DNA of 55,599 bases from Prosthecobacter sp. (GTDB taxonomy: Bacteria; Verrucomicrobiota; Verrucomicrobiia; Verrucomicrobiales; Verrucomicrobiaceae): the NCBI RefSeq assembly GCF_014879935.1, contig NZ_JACSRD010000176.1, positions 1-55,599 on the forward strand. Reading direction: 5' to 3'. The notes under the pieces are model-generated. The model ran no database searches. It had not been told where the DNA came from and was given only the letters and a program-made list of their open reading frames with translations. Below, piece by piece: positions 48,502-55,599 of this stretch (positions within the stretch are counted from its first letter, which is position 1; each line of letters opens with the position of its first letter). Position numbers and translations under genes: made by a program.

Positions 48502-49254
48502 ATGAACCTGATCGACCTCAACAACCGCAACGCCATCGTCACCGGAGGCGCGCGCGGCATTGGCCGCGCCATCGCCGAACGTCTTCTCGCCTCCGGCGCT
48601 CGTGTCTCGCTGTGGGATGTGGACGCGGCGGCGCTCGCGCAGGCTTCGGCGGAGATGGGGACGCCGGACACGGTGCATACCGCCACGGTGAACCTCGCTG
48701 ATCTCACCTCCGTCCAAGCAGCAACCGAGGCCACGGTAAAGGCCTTTGGAAAGCTCGACATCCTCGTGAACAACGCCGGCATCACCGGTGGTAACGCGAA
48801 GACTTGGGAGATTGATGCCGCTGACTGGCAGCGAGTGATGGACATCAATCTTAACGGCCCGTTCTACTGCTGCCGCAGCGTCGTCCCTCATCTGCTGAAG
48901 AACGGCTACGGCCGCATTGTCAGCATCGCTTCCATCGCCGGAAAGGAAGGCAATCCGAATGCCGCGCACTACAGCGCCTCGAAAGCCGGCGTCATCGCAC
49001 TGACCAAATCGCTCGGCAAGGAACTCGCTACCTCGAATATCACCGTCAACGCCGTCACGCCCGCCGTCATCGCCACGGACATCCTCGCGCAGATGCAGCA
49101 GTCGCACATCGACTACATGCTCTCGAAGATTCCCATGGGCCGCTTTGGCAAAAAGGAGGAAGCCGCCGCGCTCGTCGCCTGGCTCTGCTCCGAAGACTGC
49201 TCTTTCACCACCGCCGCTGTCTTCGATCTCTCCGGCGGTCGCGCGACTTACTGA
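48502..49254 (+). CDS. Short-chain dehydrogenase/reductase (FabG-like)
   Basis: A 250-residue classical SDR. TGGARGIG binds the cofactor, NNAGITGG stabilises the sheet, and the catalytic set is Ser in SIASIAGKEG plus YSASK. The Asp after the second strand (SLWDVDAAAL) suggests a preference for NAD. FabG-like proteins in sugar loci are usually alcohol or sugar dehydrogenases rather than acyl-ACP reductases. It is 22 bp after the exported Gfo/Idh gene and differs clearly from the first SDR, so the two act on different substrates or steps. Cytoplasmic. Confidence 0.88.
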   Translation: MNLIDLNNRNAIVTGGARGIGRAIAERLLASGARVSLWDVDAAALAQASAEMGTPDTVHTATVNLADLTSVQAATEATVKAFGKLDILVNNAGITGGNAKTWEIDAADWQRVMDINLNGPFYCCRSVVPHLLKNGYGRIVSIASIAGKEGNPNAAHYSASKAGVIALTKSLGKELATSNITVNAVTPAVIATDILAQMQQSHIDYMLSKIPMGRFGKKEEAAALVAWLCSEDCSFTTAAVFDLSGGRATY

Positions 49255-49309
49255 ACTCAAGCACTCGCATGTAAAGCGAGCCGCAACCGCAAACTGAGTG
49301 GTGCCAGTC

Positions 49310-49313
49310 CGTA
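49310..49313 (+). promoter_or_regulatory. CGTA box upstream of the second haem dehydrogenase
   Basis: CGTA, extended as CGTATTCC, ends 12 bases before the ATG at 49326, matching the spacing at 1690 and 7875. The 71-bp gap before this gene is the widest in the array, which supports an internal promoter. Confidence 0.35.
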
Positions 49314-49325
49314 TTCCAATTCTCC

Positions 49326-51716
49326 ATGCACCGATCCCTTCTCCTTTTTCTCCTCCCCTTCGCCGCCCTCGCCCAGTCCGGCCCGCCGCCAAAGGCCCCC
49401 GTCGTCCCCACCGACCTCGCGCCACAGATCGAGACGCTGAAGCCCGGCGTGAAGATGACGCTGCTTGCCGAGCACCCCGCGCTCGTCACGCCCACGGGCA
49501 TCGATGTGGATGAGAAAGGCCGCATCTGGCTCGCCGCGTGCCACACGCACTTCCGGCCGGAAGGTTACGAAGGCCCGCAGCATGACGAGATTCTCGTTTT
49601 CGATGCCGACGGCAAAAACCGGCGCGTCTTTTACAACAAAACCGATGCCACCATGCATGTCGAGGTCGGCCCCGATGGCTGGATCTACCTCGCGGAGCGC
49701 GATCGTGTGCTGCGCGTGAAGGACAGCGATGGAGACGGTGTTGGCGACACGGAAGAAAACCTCGCCACGCTCGACACCGTGGCCGATTACCCGCACAACG
49801 GCCTCAGCGGCATGGCGTGGCATCCGGATGGCGGCCTCGTCTTCTCGCTCGGCGAAAACTTCGGCAAAGACTGGACTCTCACCGGCACCGATGGCGCCAA
49901 GGTGAGCGGTCGCGGTGAAGGCGGCGTCTTCCGCTGCACCGCCGATGGCAAAGGCCTGCGCCGCATCGCCCGCGGCTTCTGGAATCCCTTTGGCCTGCTC
50001 GTGCGTGCCGATGGCGAAATCTTCGCTGCGGAAAACGATCCCGGCAGTCGTCCGCCGTGCCGTTTGCTGAACATCGTCGAAGGCGCGGACTATGGCTTCC
50101 AATGGGTCTATGGCAGCGCGCCGGTGCATCCCTTCGTCGCGTGGAATGGCGAGCTGCGCGGCACGCTCGGCATGGTGCATCCGAGTGGTGAAGGCCCCTG
50201 CGCCGTCGTGGAGCTCGGCGGCGGTGTCATGATCCCGAGTTGGAGTGATCACAGCATCGATTACTTCCCGCTCACGCGAAAAGGCGCGGGCTACACCTCC
50301 GAGCGCATCCCGCTCGTAAAAGGCAGCGACTTCTTCCGCCCCGTTTGCATGGCCCAAGGCCCAGATGGCGCGTTTTACCTCACCGACTGGGTTTTCAGCT
50401 CCTACCCGATTCATGGCCGCGGACGCTTGTGGAAACTCGAAATCGAAAAACAGCCCTGGATCGCCAAAAAGCAGCCCGAAACGCCCGAAGCCGCTCTCGC
50501 CAAAGAACTCCGCGAAGGTCGCGAAACACCCGAAGTGGCCGAATTACTCCAACTCGCCCGTGGAAGCGACAAATACCTCGCCGACGCCGCTTTGACCGCG
50601 CTTTCGAGATCCAAACTGAGCATCGAAGCCGTGAAAGCACTCACGCCTCAAGATCGCGTGTGGGCCTTCGTCGCGATGCGTCGTGCTGATTTGAGTGATG
50701 CGAAATGGGTGCGTGCTTTTTTCGACGATTCCGATTCCGAAATGCGCTTCGAGTGCCTGCGCTGGATCGCCGATGCCGTGCTGAAAAACTTTCAGCCGCA
50801 GGTCGAGGCCATGCTCAGCGATTCAAAGCTCGACTTCCGCCTCTTCGAAGCCGTGCTCGCCACCTGGAACACGCTGCGCGGCGAACCCGGTGCCGGCGTC
50901 ACCAACCCCGAAGTGCTCGTCGAGCGCATCACCGATCCCAAAACGCCCGCCCGCCTCAAAGGCTACGCGTTGCGCCTCGCGCCGCCGACGCACAAAGCCC
51001 TCACACTCGAACTCCTGCGCGACTTCGCGAACAGCGACGATGAAGTCCTCCAACTCGAAGCCGTGCGCACCCTCGCCGCTCGCCGCGCCAGCGCCGACAT
51101 CGCCGCCGATGACAAACGCAGCCCGCAACTCCGCGCCGAGGCCATCCTCGGCACCGACGACACCGCGCTGCTGCAAAAACTCGCCCAAAGCGACAACGCC
51201 ATCATCCGCGATGAAGCGCAGCGTGCTCTTCCACGCTCTCTCACCATCAACCGGACCGCATTCGACGACACCGCCGCCTGGCTCAAACTCCTCGAAGGCC
51301 AAAGCGATGCCGAGACTGGCCGCCGCATCTTCTTCAATAGCAAGGTCGCTCTGTGCTCGTCCTGCCATCGCCACAGCGGTCGCGGCAACGTCGTCGGTCC
51401 CGATTTGACCCTCATCGCCCAGCAGGGCGACCGCGCCGCCATCCTCCGCTCCATCCTTGAGCCGCATCGCGAGGTCGCGCCGCAGTTTTATCCCTCCGTC
51501 GTCGAACTCAAAGACGGCACCACCTTCACCGGCATCCTGCTGCGCTCCTCCAGCACCGAAGTCTTCCGCGACCTCACCGGCAAAGAAAAATCCTTCCCCG
51601 AAGCTGACATCGTCAAACGCACCGAACTCCGCACCTCGCTGATGCCGCCCGGTTTGGTGATGTCACTAACGAACGAAGAACTGCGTGACCTGCTGGCTTT
51701 TTTGACGGCTCGCTGA
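49326..51716 (+). CDS. Secreted PVC-type haem-binding dehydrogenase with HEAT repeats
   Basis: A 796-residue exported protein (signal MHRSLLLFLLPFAALAQ). The N-terminal six-bladed propeller is of the putative membrane-bound/sorbosone dehydrogenase type (LAEHPALVTPTGIDVDEKGR, AERDRVLRVKDSDGDGVGDT, NGLSGMAWHPDGGLVFSLGE). HEAT repeats follow from about residue 390 (PEVAELLQLARGSDKYLADA). The C-terminal haem domain has CSSCH near 677-681, NVVGPDLTLIAQQGDRA and TSLMPPGLVMSLTNEELRDL. It lacks the N-terminal jelly roll of the larger paralogue. It probably oxidises a sugar or alcohol in the periplasm. Last gene of the array, possibly with its own promoter. Confidence 0.88.
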   Translation: MHRSLLLFLLPFAALAQSGPPPKAPVVPTDLAPQIETLKPGVKMTLLAEHPALVTPTGIDVDEKGRIWLAACHTHFRPEGYEGPQHDEILVFDADGKNRRVFYNKTDATMHVEVGPDGWIYLAERDRVLRVKDSDGDGVGDTEENLATLDTVADYPHNGLSGMAWHPDGGLVFSLGENFGKDWTLTGTDGAKVSGRGEGGVFRCTADGKGLRRIARGFWNPFGLLVRADGEIFAAENDPGSRPPCRLLNIVEGADYGFQWVYGSAPVHPFVAWNGELRGTLGMVHPSGEGPCAVVELGGGVMIPSWSDHSIDYFPLTRKGAGYTSERIPLVKGSDFFRPVCMAQGPDGAFYLTDWVFSSYPIHGRGRLWKLEIEKQPWIAKKQPETPEAALAKELREGRETPEVAELLQLARGSDKYLADAALTALSRSKLSIEAVKALTPQDRVWAFVAMRRADLSDAKWVRAFFDDSDSEMRFECLRWIADAVLKNFQPQVEAMLSDSKLDFRLFEAVLATWNTLRGEPGAGVTNPEVLVERITDPKTPARLKGYALRLAPPTHKALTLELLRDFANSDDEVLQLEAVRTLAARRASADIAADDKRSPQLRAEAILGTDDTALLQKLAQSDNAIIRDEAQRALPRSLTINRTAFDDTAAWLKLLEGQSDAETGRRIFFNSKVALCSSCHRHSGRGNVVGPDLTLIAQQGDRAAILRSILEPHREVAPQFYPSVVELKDGTTFTGILLRSSSTEVFRDLTGKEKSFPEADIVKRTELRTSLMPPGLVMSLTNEELRDLLAFLTAR

Positions 51717-51731
51717 CAGCCATCACAAGAC

Positions 51732-51760
51732 TTGATCCCATGAGCGGCGGCAGTTAGTCT
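51732..51760 (+). promoter_or_regulatory. Promoter of the UPF0175/DUF3368 module, probably leaderless
   Basis: TTGATC (51732-51737), a 17-base spacer, TAGTCT (51755-51760) and 6 bases to the ATG at 51767. Spacing is ideal for a housekeeping promoter. Confidence 0.5.
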
Positions 51761-51766
51761 TCTTTC

Positions 51767-52030
51767 ATGACACTTCAGATTCCAGACTCACTCGCCACGC
51801 AGTCCGGTTGTGGACCGCAGGACATGCTTTTTGGACTCGCCATCGGCTTGTTCATGGATGGTCGGCTCACGCTCGGGCAGGCTGGGAGTGCTCTTGGGCT
51901 GTCGAAGCCGCAGTTTGTGGATTTGCTGGGACAGCGTGGCATCCCGATGCCTTATGATGTGGACGACCTTGAAAGCGATCTCAAGACGCTCGACAAGCTC
52001 TTCCCCAATCAACCTGCGATGCCCGCCTGA
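51767..52030 (+). CDS. UPF0175 family antitoxin
   Basis: An 87-residue protein of the UPF0175 family, small DNA-binding proteins that pair with PIN-like toxins. The helix-turn-helix lies in DGRLTLGQAGSALGLSKPQF, followed by the family-typical LLGQRGIPMPYDVDDLESDL. It should repress its own promoter and neutralise the toxin encoded 3 bases downstream. The upstream promoter is strong by eye and leaves almost no leader. Standard arrangement for this module. Confidence 0.85.
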   Translation: MTLQIPDSLATQSGCGPQDMLFGLAIGLFMDGRLTLGQAGSALGLSKPQFVDLLGQRGIPMPYDVDDLESDLKTLDKLFPNQPAMPA

Positions 52031-52033
52031 GCC

Positions 52034-52501
52034 GTGATCGTCGTCAGTGACACCACCGCGCTCACGACGCTGATGAAGGCCGGGCTGGAGTCTTTGCTGC
52101 AGCGCTTGTTTGGCACGGTGGTCATTCCCGAGATGGTGGCCACTGAGTTGCGGCAGTTTCACGACAGCATTCCGGAGTGGTGCGAGATCCACTACATCCA
52201 CGAGCATCCGCTGCTGCCTGTCGTTTCGCAATCCATCGACGCTGGTGAGGCCGAGGCCATCTGCCTGGCCTTGGAGTTGAACGCCGCCGCGATCCTCCTT
52301 GATGACCGCAAAGGCAAACGCGAAGCGGAAACCCGTGGTCTATCATGCCTGGGGCTGCCCGCCGTGCTGCTCGAAGCAAAGCGGCAAGGTCTGATCTCCT
52401 CTCTTCAAGTCGCTCTCGACCTGCTGCACGAACGAGGCAATTACCGGCTCAAAGCTCACACTCGTGAAGCATTGCTGCGATCTGTGGGTGAGCTCACTTG
52501 A
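52034..52501 (+). CDS. DUF3368 PIN-like toxin
   Basis: A 155-residue PIN-like protein starting at GTG 52034, 3 bases after the antitoxin stop. The first acidic residue is in VVSDTTALTTLMKAG. GEAEAICLALELNAAAILLDDRKGKREAE holds the central glutamate and the DDRKGR-like block that defines DUF3368. The predicted activity is a metal-dependent ribonuclease held in check by the UPF0175 protein. Length is usual and all acidic positions appear intact, so the toxin is probably functional. The pair is typical accessory cargo. Confidence 0.85.
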   Translation: MIVVSDTTALTTLMKAGLESLLQRLFGTVVIPEMVATELRQFHDSIPEWCEIHYIHEHPLLPVVSQSIDAGEAEAICLALELNAAAILLDDRKGKREAETRGLSCLGLPAVLLEAKRQGLISSLQVALDLLHERGNYRLKAHTREALLRSVGELT

Positions 52502-52541
52502 TTGGTGAAATGCCGGCTTGATGCACGTTTTTGGGTGACAG

Positions 52542-53459
52542 ATGAAAACACTTCTTTTCCTCATCGCCGCCCTCGGAGCCGCCGCACAGGAACCTGCGCA
52601 GCCTGCCGAGTTTGAGCATGCGGGCGTCACGGCGGCTTGGAAGGCTTACGCGGAGGTTTTGAGCTTTGGAAGAGGTCAGACGCTCGCGTTGCTCGATGAT
52701 GGCTGCACGATGTCGCGACCGGAATGGCAGGGGGACAAGGTGAAGGTCACTTACGACGCGGTGGATGGTGACAACGATCCGAAACATGAGGGCAAAGGCT
52801 ACCATGGCAGCACGATTGGCATCCCTTCATCGGTGAATCACGGCGGCAAGCGGGGCGTGGCCTACAACAACCAGCTCGCCATCGTGCGCAGTCTCGAATG
52901 CTGTCACTGCAAGGTCGCGGACAGCGTTTCGCTGGCCAAAGCGCTGCAATGGGTGATCGATCATCATGCGGAGCATCGCATCACGACGGTGAATCTCGCG
53001 CCAGTGGATGATCAGGAGCACGCAGAGCCCGTGCCGACCGAAATCGACGCCAAACTCGCGAAACTCCGCGAGCTCGGCATCTGGGTGAGTGCTCCGGCGG
53101 GCAATCACCACTTCACGAAAGGCATCTCGTGGCCTGCGAGCCAGCCGAACTGCTTCGCCATCGGCGCGGTGAAGCCGGGGAAGGATATCGTCACGCTCGA
53201 CCGCAGTGCCAAAATCGATCTTCTCGTGCCTGCACTCGCCACCAGCAGCTCAAACGCCATCCTCTGCGGCTCCGCGATGATCCTGCGCGAGGCGATCGAG
53301 AAAAGCGGCTACGACTGGAAACCGCACGGTCCCGATCTCGCGAGTGCGATGATGAAAATCTTCCAAACAACCGGCGTGGAGGTGAAGGACGAGAAAAGCG
53401 GTCTCAGCTTCCGTCGGCTCGATTTGATGGCGGCGCTGAAACACGTCATGGCACGATGA
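52542..53459 (+). CDS. Small secreted subtilase-like (S8) protein
   Basis: A 305-residue exported protein (signal MKTLLFLIAALGAAAQ) with the plan of a subtilisin but short and divergent. TLALLDDGC supplies the catalytic Asp (52), GYHGSTIG the His (88), SAPAGNHH the oxyanion Asn (188), and LATSSSNAILCGSAMIL the Ser (235) at the place of GTSMATPHVAG. A cysteine cluster (LECCHCK, near 119-124) is unusual. The usual Gly-Thr before the Ser is Ala-Thr and the Pro after it is absent, so activity could be lost or altered. It follows the toxin gene by 40 bp but is probably unrelated to it. Confidence 0.65.
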   Translation: MKTLLFLIAALGAAAQEPAQPAEFEHAGVTAAWKAYAEVLSFGRGQTLALLDDGCTMSRPEWQGDKVKVTYDAVDGDNDPKHEGKGYHGSTIGIPSSVNHGGKRGVAYNNQLAIVRSLECCHCKVADSVSLAKALQWVIDHHAEHRITTVNLAPVDDQEHAEPVPTEIDAKLAKLRELGIWVSAPAGNHHFTKGISWPASQPNCFAIGAVKPGKDIVTLDRSAKIDLLVPALATSSSNAILCGSAMILREAIEKSGYDWKPHGPDLASAMMKIFQTTGVEVKDEKSGLSFRRLDLMAALKHVMAR

Positions 53460-53508
53460 CAAGAACATCTGTCAGACAAAGAGAGCCCTGTTCGTTCCAG
53501 CCACGCCC

Positions 53509-54632
53509 ATGAAAAAGTCGCTTCTATTGCTCTTCCTTCTCCCTCTGTCCGCTATCGCCGCCATTGAATCCCCGGAGGATGTGAAGCGGCGTGAGGCGAT
53601 TCCTTTCGGCGGTGACTTCAAACCGAACCCGAAAGTCGGCGCGTTTGTCGTCGTGGGGCATGGGGCGCGCATTTTTTGGTGTCGAAGGACGATGGCAAAA
53701 CGTGGACGCAGAGCTTTTTCGCCGCGCCAGGGGCCGATCACGGGCCGTGGGCCACGAAGGCGGTCGCGTACACGGGTGGAGTGTTCGTCGTGCCCGTCGG
53801 CTGGGGGGCGCCGACAATTTATCTGGCCTCCGATGACGCGCTGAACTGGCGTCACCTCACGAAAGGCACCACGCAACTGCCGGAGGGTAAGGGCGATGCT
53901 CGCGTGATGCCCGGAACCTGGGGCATCGCGGCCGGAAAAGGCACCTTCGTCGGCAGCGGCTACATGACCTTCTGCGCCACGAGCGATCTCGGGCAGAGCT
54001 TCACCTCCTTCGGCATGTGGGGCGCGTTCAAAGGCGATCCGCGTGGCAAATTGAGCACGCATCACGTCGGCGCGGTGTATTGCGGCGATGCCAGCGGACG
54101 CTTCCTCGCGCTCGGTGACAATCGCGGCGACTCCGGCGCGAAGTTTGGCAACCTCTTCGCCAGCGATGACCTCGGCAAGACGTGGAAATGGCTCGCGCCG
54201 AAGAGTCTCGATGCCTCCACCGGTCGCGGTGAAATGCTCTGCAACGGCCGCCTGCTCGTCATGACCGACAAGGACGCCGCGAACGCCTGCACCAGCACCG
54301 ACGCCGGAGAAACCTGGACCGGCCCGCACGCCACCGGCACGCAACGCGCGAGTTTGAGCGTCGTGGGCAACGAGTTCTGGCTCTGCGGCAAAAAATCCCG
54401 CGCCAGCACCGACGGCCAAACCTGGCGCGACCTCCCCGCCACCGTGCCTGAAGGCAAAGTCATCGCCAGCGACTCTGGAACGCTCATCAGCATCCAGACG
54501 CAGCGCACGAACATCCAACGCAGCATCGACGGCGGCAAAACCTGGCAGGAAGTGCATCAATACACGCCCCCTGACATCAAAGGTGGCGCTCAAGGCCTGC
54601 GTGCCGGCGCTTGGGGCTTGGCGGCTCCGTGA
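53509..54632 (+). pseudogene. Secreted BNR/sialidase-like protein interrupted by a -1 frameshift
   Basis: The frame from ATG 53509 gives a signal peptide (MKKSLLLLFLLPLSAIAAIE) and continues to VGAFVVVGHGARIF. At a run of six T (53672-53677) it leaves the family frame. From there another frame carries LVSKDDGKTWTQSFFAAPG and a full beta-propeller with Asp-box-like repeats (SDDLGKTWKWL, STDAGETWTG, STDGQTWRDL, SIDGGKTWQEV) to the stop at 54632. A seventh T would restore one gene of about 375 codons. The protein resembles sialidase-family exo-glycosidase propellers of unknown substrate. It could be a true mutation, an assembly or sequencing error, or slippage on the T-run. Confidence 0.75.
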
Positions 54633-54641
54633 GAGCCATCA

Positions 54642-54827
54642 CTTGGACTGCGGCAGCCTGCTGCCGCTTTTCCGAGACAGCCCTGCTGCCGTCAAAGTCT
54701 CCCGGCTCCCGAAAAACACCCCACGCTGGCGCAAAGGCGATAGCCCCTGAGTCATCGAAGCCCAAGACACGCCCGACGGCCAGCAGGCTGGCCTGCCGAA
54801 AGCGGCAGCAGGCTGCCGCAGTCCAAG
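54642..54827. mobile_element. 186-bp element with 29-bp perfect terminal inverted repeats (MITE/REPIN-like)
   Basis: The segments 54642-54670 and 54799-54827 are exact reverse complements over 29 bases (outer end CTTGGACTGCGGCAGCCTGC). A second imperfect inverted pair lies inside (AGCCCTGCTGCCGTC and GACGGCCAGCAGGCT). No coding capacity is evident. It starts 10 bases after the sialidase-like gene. Structure suggests a non-autonomous element moved by a transposase or RAYT encoded elsewhere. Short direct repeats of GGAGTCCA follow at about 54826-54845. Confidence 0.75.
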
Positions 54828-54871
54828 GAGTCCATGGAGTCCAAGGAATCCCACGAGGTCCGCAGTCCGCG

Positions 54872-54899
54872 TTGCCACGGTCGAGGGCTGGACTATCCT
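54872..54899 (+). promoter_or_regulatory. Promoter of the right-edge gene, probably leaderless
   Basis: TTGCCA (54872-54877), a 16-base spacer, TATCCT (54894-54899) and 7 bases to the ATG at 54907. Confidence 0.45.
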
Positions 54900-54906
54900 C
54901 GCGGCC

Positions 54907-55599
54907 ATGTCGTGCGCACCTCACGCTCTCTGCCTGCTCCTGCTCGCCGCCCCGGCGCTGCACGGCGCGGAGGTGACGACCTCTTTCAGCCAGACGGGCA
55001 CGAACACGCAGGTCAACTTCCTCCTCACCAACAACGACCCCGGCGCGATCTACAACAGCGCCGAGCTGCGCCTGGAGGCCACCCTCGCGCCCGTGGTCGA
55101 TGCCATCCTGCGCTACAAACCCGGCTACACCCCACGCGCCCAGGTGCTCGCGGCCATCAGCGTCACCATCCAGCAGCCACCCTCGGGGGAGGTTTACAGC
55201 GGATGGAGCAGCTCGCTCTCCAGCAGCACGGGGGTGATCAGTTTGACGAACAATGGCTTACTCCCTGACATCACCTACACCACCTGGCAAAACACCCTCG
55301 CAAACGCCGCGCAGGACCTCATGACGGTGACGCTGAACCTCGGCGGGATGCTCGACTTCGATGGCGACTCGCAGCTCGACGCCGCGGAGCGCCTGCTGAC
55401 CCTGCCGCCGCTCACCGCCGCCCCAGACGAGGCCAGCGCGGGGTTTCATGCATACGAAGGTGGTATCACCGGTGCGTCTGCCGCCGTGAATCGCTTCGCG
55501 GTGGCCGGGGCGTGGGTGGAGCGGGCGCGGGCCGCCGCCGCGCAGGGCGTGCAGCGCAGCGGCAGCAATGCCACGCTGAGCTGGCAGGCCCAGCACAGC
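54907..55599 (+). CDS. Secreted protein of unknown function, cut by the window edge
   Basis: An open frame of 231 codons runs from ATG 54907 to the last base without a stop. The Sec signal MSCAPHALCLLLLAAPALHG is followed by a beta-rich domain beginning EVTTSFSQTGTNTQVNFLLT. Later LDFDGDSQLDAAERLL matches a dockerin/EF-hand-like calcium loop (Asp at 1, 3, 5, a later Asp and Glu). This motif often stands in large secreted or surface proteins of PVC bacteria, sometimes with a C-terminal sorting tag that would lie outside the window. A good promoter precedes it. Its family is not recognised. Confidence 0.7.
   Translation, partial: MSCAPHALCLLLLAAPALHGAEVTTSFSQTGTNTQVNFLLTNNDPGAIYNSAELRLEATLAPVVDAILRYKPGYTPRAQVLAAISVTIQQPPSGEVYSGWSSSLSSSTGVISLTNNGLLPDITYTTWQNTLANAAQDLMTVTLNLGGMLDFDGDSQLDAAERLLTLPPLTAAPDEASAGFHAYEGGITGASAAVNRFAVAGAWVERARAAAAQGVQRSGSNATLSWQAQHS

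Noticed and set aside
48502-49254. fabG of fatty acid synthesis
   Set aside because: The SDR motifs match, but the gene sits in a sugar-oxidation array without acyl carrier protein or other fab genes.
53672-53677. Programmed -1 ribosomal frameshift at the T6 run
   Set aside because: The zero-frame codons ATT TTT TGG do not form an X XXY YYZ slippery heptamer and no clear downstream pseudoknot is visible; a missing T is simpler. Transcriptional slippage stays possible.
1-55599. CRISPR array, tRNA, rRNA or prophage
   Set aside because: I saw no regularly spaced direct repeats, cloverleaf-like genes, rRNA-like stretches or phage structural genes.

Overview
The window looks like the chromosome of a Verrucomicrobiota bacterium, probably from the Verrucomicrobiaceae/Prosthecobacter side, although a related PVC lineage cannot be excluded. 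It is GC-rich and dense in families that mark this superphylum: planctomycete-type cytochromes with DUF1549/DUF1553, DUF1501 proteins, Pirellula/Verrucomicrobium-type haem dehydrogenases with HEAT repeats, Tat-exported Gfo/Idh/MocA oxidoreductases, an SHD1-domain protein, and a receptor Ser/Thr kinase next to an ECF sigma factor. I see no rRNA, tRNA, CRISPR array or complete insertion sequence. No stretch longer than about 300 bases lacks a gene.

Layout. 1-5411 is mostly leftward: a truncated ORF at the edge, a secreted Gfo/Idh oxidoreductase, a HAD-GNAT-NTF2 operon and a secreted alpha/beta hydrolase. 5563-18744 is rightward: a PPC-domain protein and two PSD1 cytochrome + DUF1501 cassettes, separated by a LysM-like lipoprotein and a nucleotidyltransferase (NTase) pair. 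18833-24017 is leftward: SHD1-metalloprotease, TPR receptor kinase and ECF sigma factor. 24243-36238 is rightward: Gfo/Idh, an NTase-like pair, a TIM-barrel isomerase, PdxH, a third cassette (cytochrome-WD40, S41 peptidase, DUF1501), a ceramidase-like protein, RidA and a VanX-like dipeptidase. An AraC-PAS regulator (36258-37034) diverges from a tight rightward array of eleven genes (37106-51716): epimerase, VOC, SDR, DUF4432, Gfo/Idh, SUMF1-fold, haem dehydrogenase, two Gfo/Idh, SDR and a second haem dehydrogenase. The right end holds a UPF0175/DUF3368 toxin-antitoxin module, a subtilase-like protein, a frameshifted BNR/sialidase-like gene and a secreted protein cut by the window edge.

How the genes may work together. 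The 37-52 kb array looks like a regulated carbohydrate or polyol oxidation system. Exported haem-bound dehydrogenases and Tat-exported oxidoreductases would act outside the cytoplasm, while SDRs, a mutarotase-like DUF4432 protein, a VOC enzyme and an epimerase finish the work inside. The substrate cannot be read from sequence. The PSD1/DUF1501 cassettes are conserved PVC pairs of unknown activity.

Beyond the genes, two signals stand out. First, many lead genes have a -10-like hexamer 6-7 bases before the start codon, several with a -35 at 16-18 bp, which suggests widespread leaderless transcription; a subset attached to secreted genes shares a CGTA box. Second, there are several families of short palindromic repeats. 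One has covarying stems behind a constant GTAG leader, and two units of it are translated inside the activation loop of the receptor kinase.
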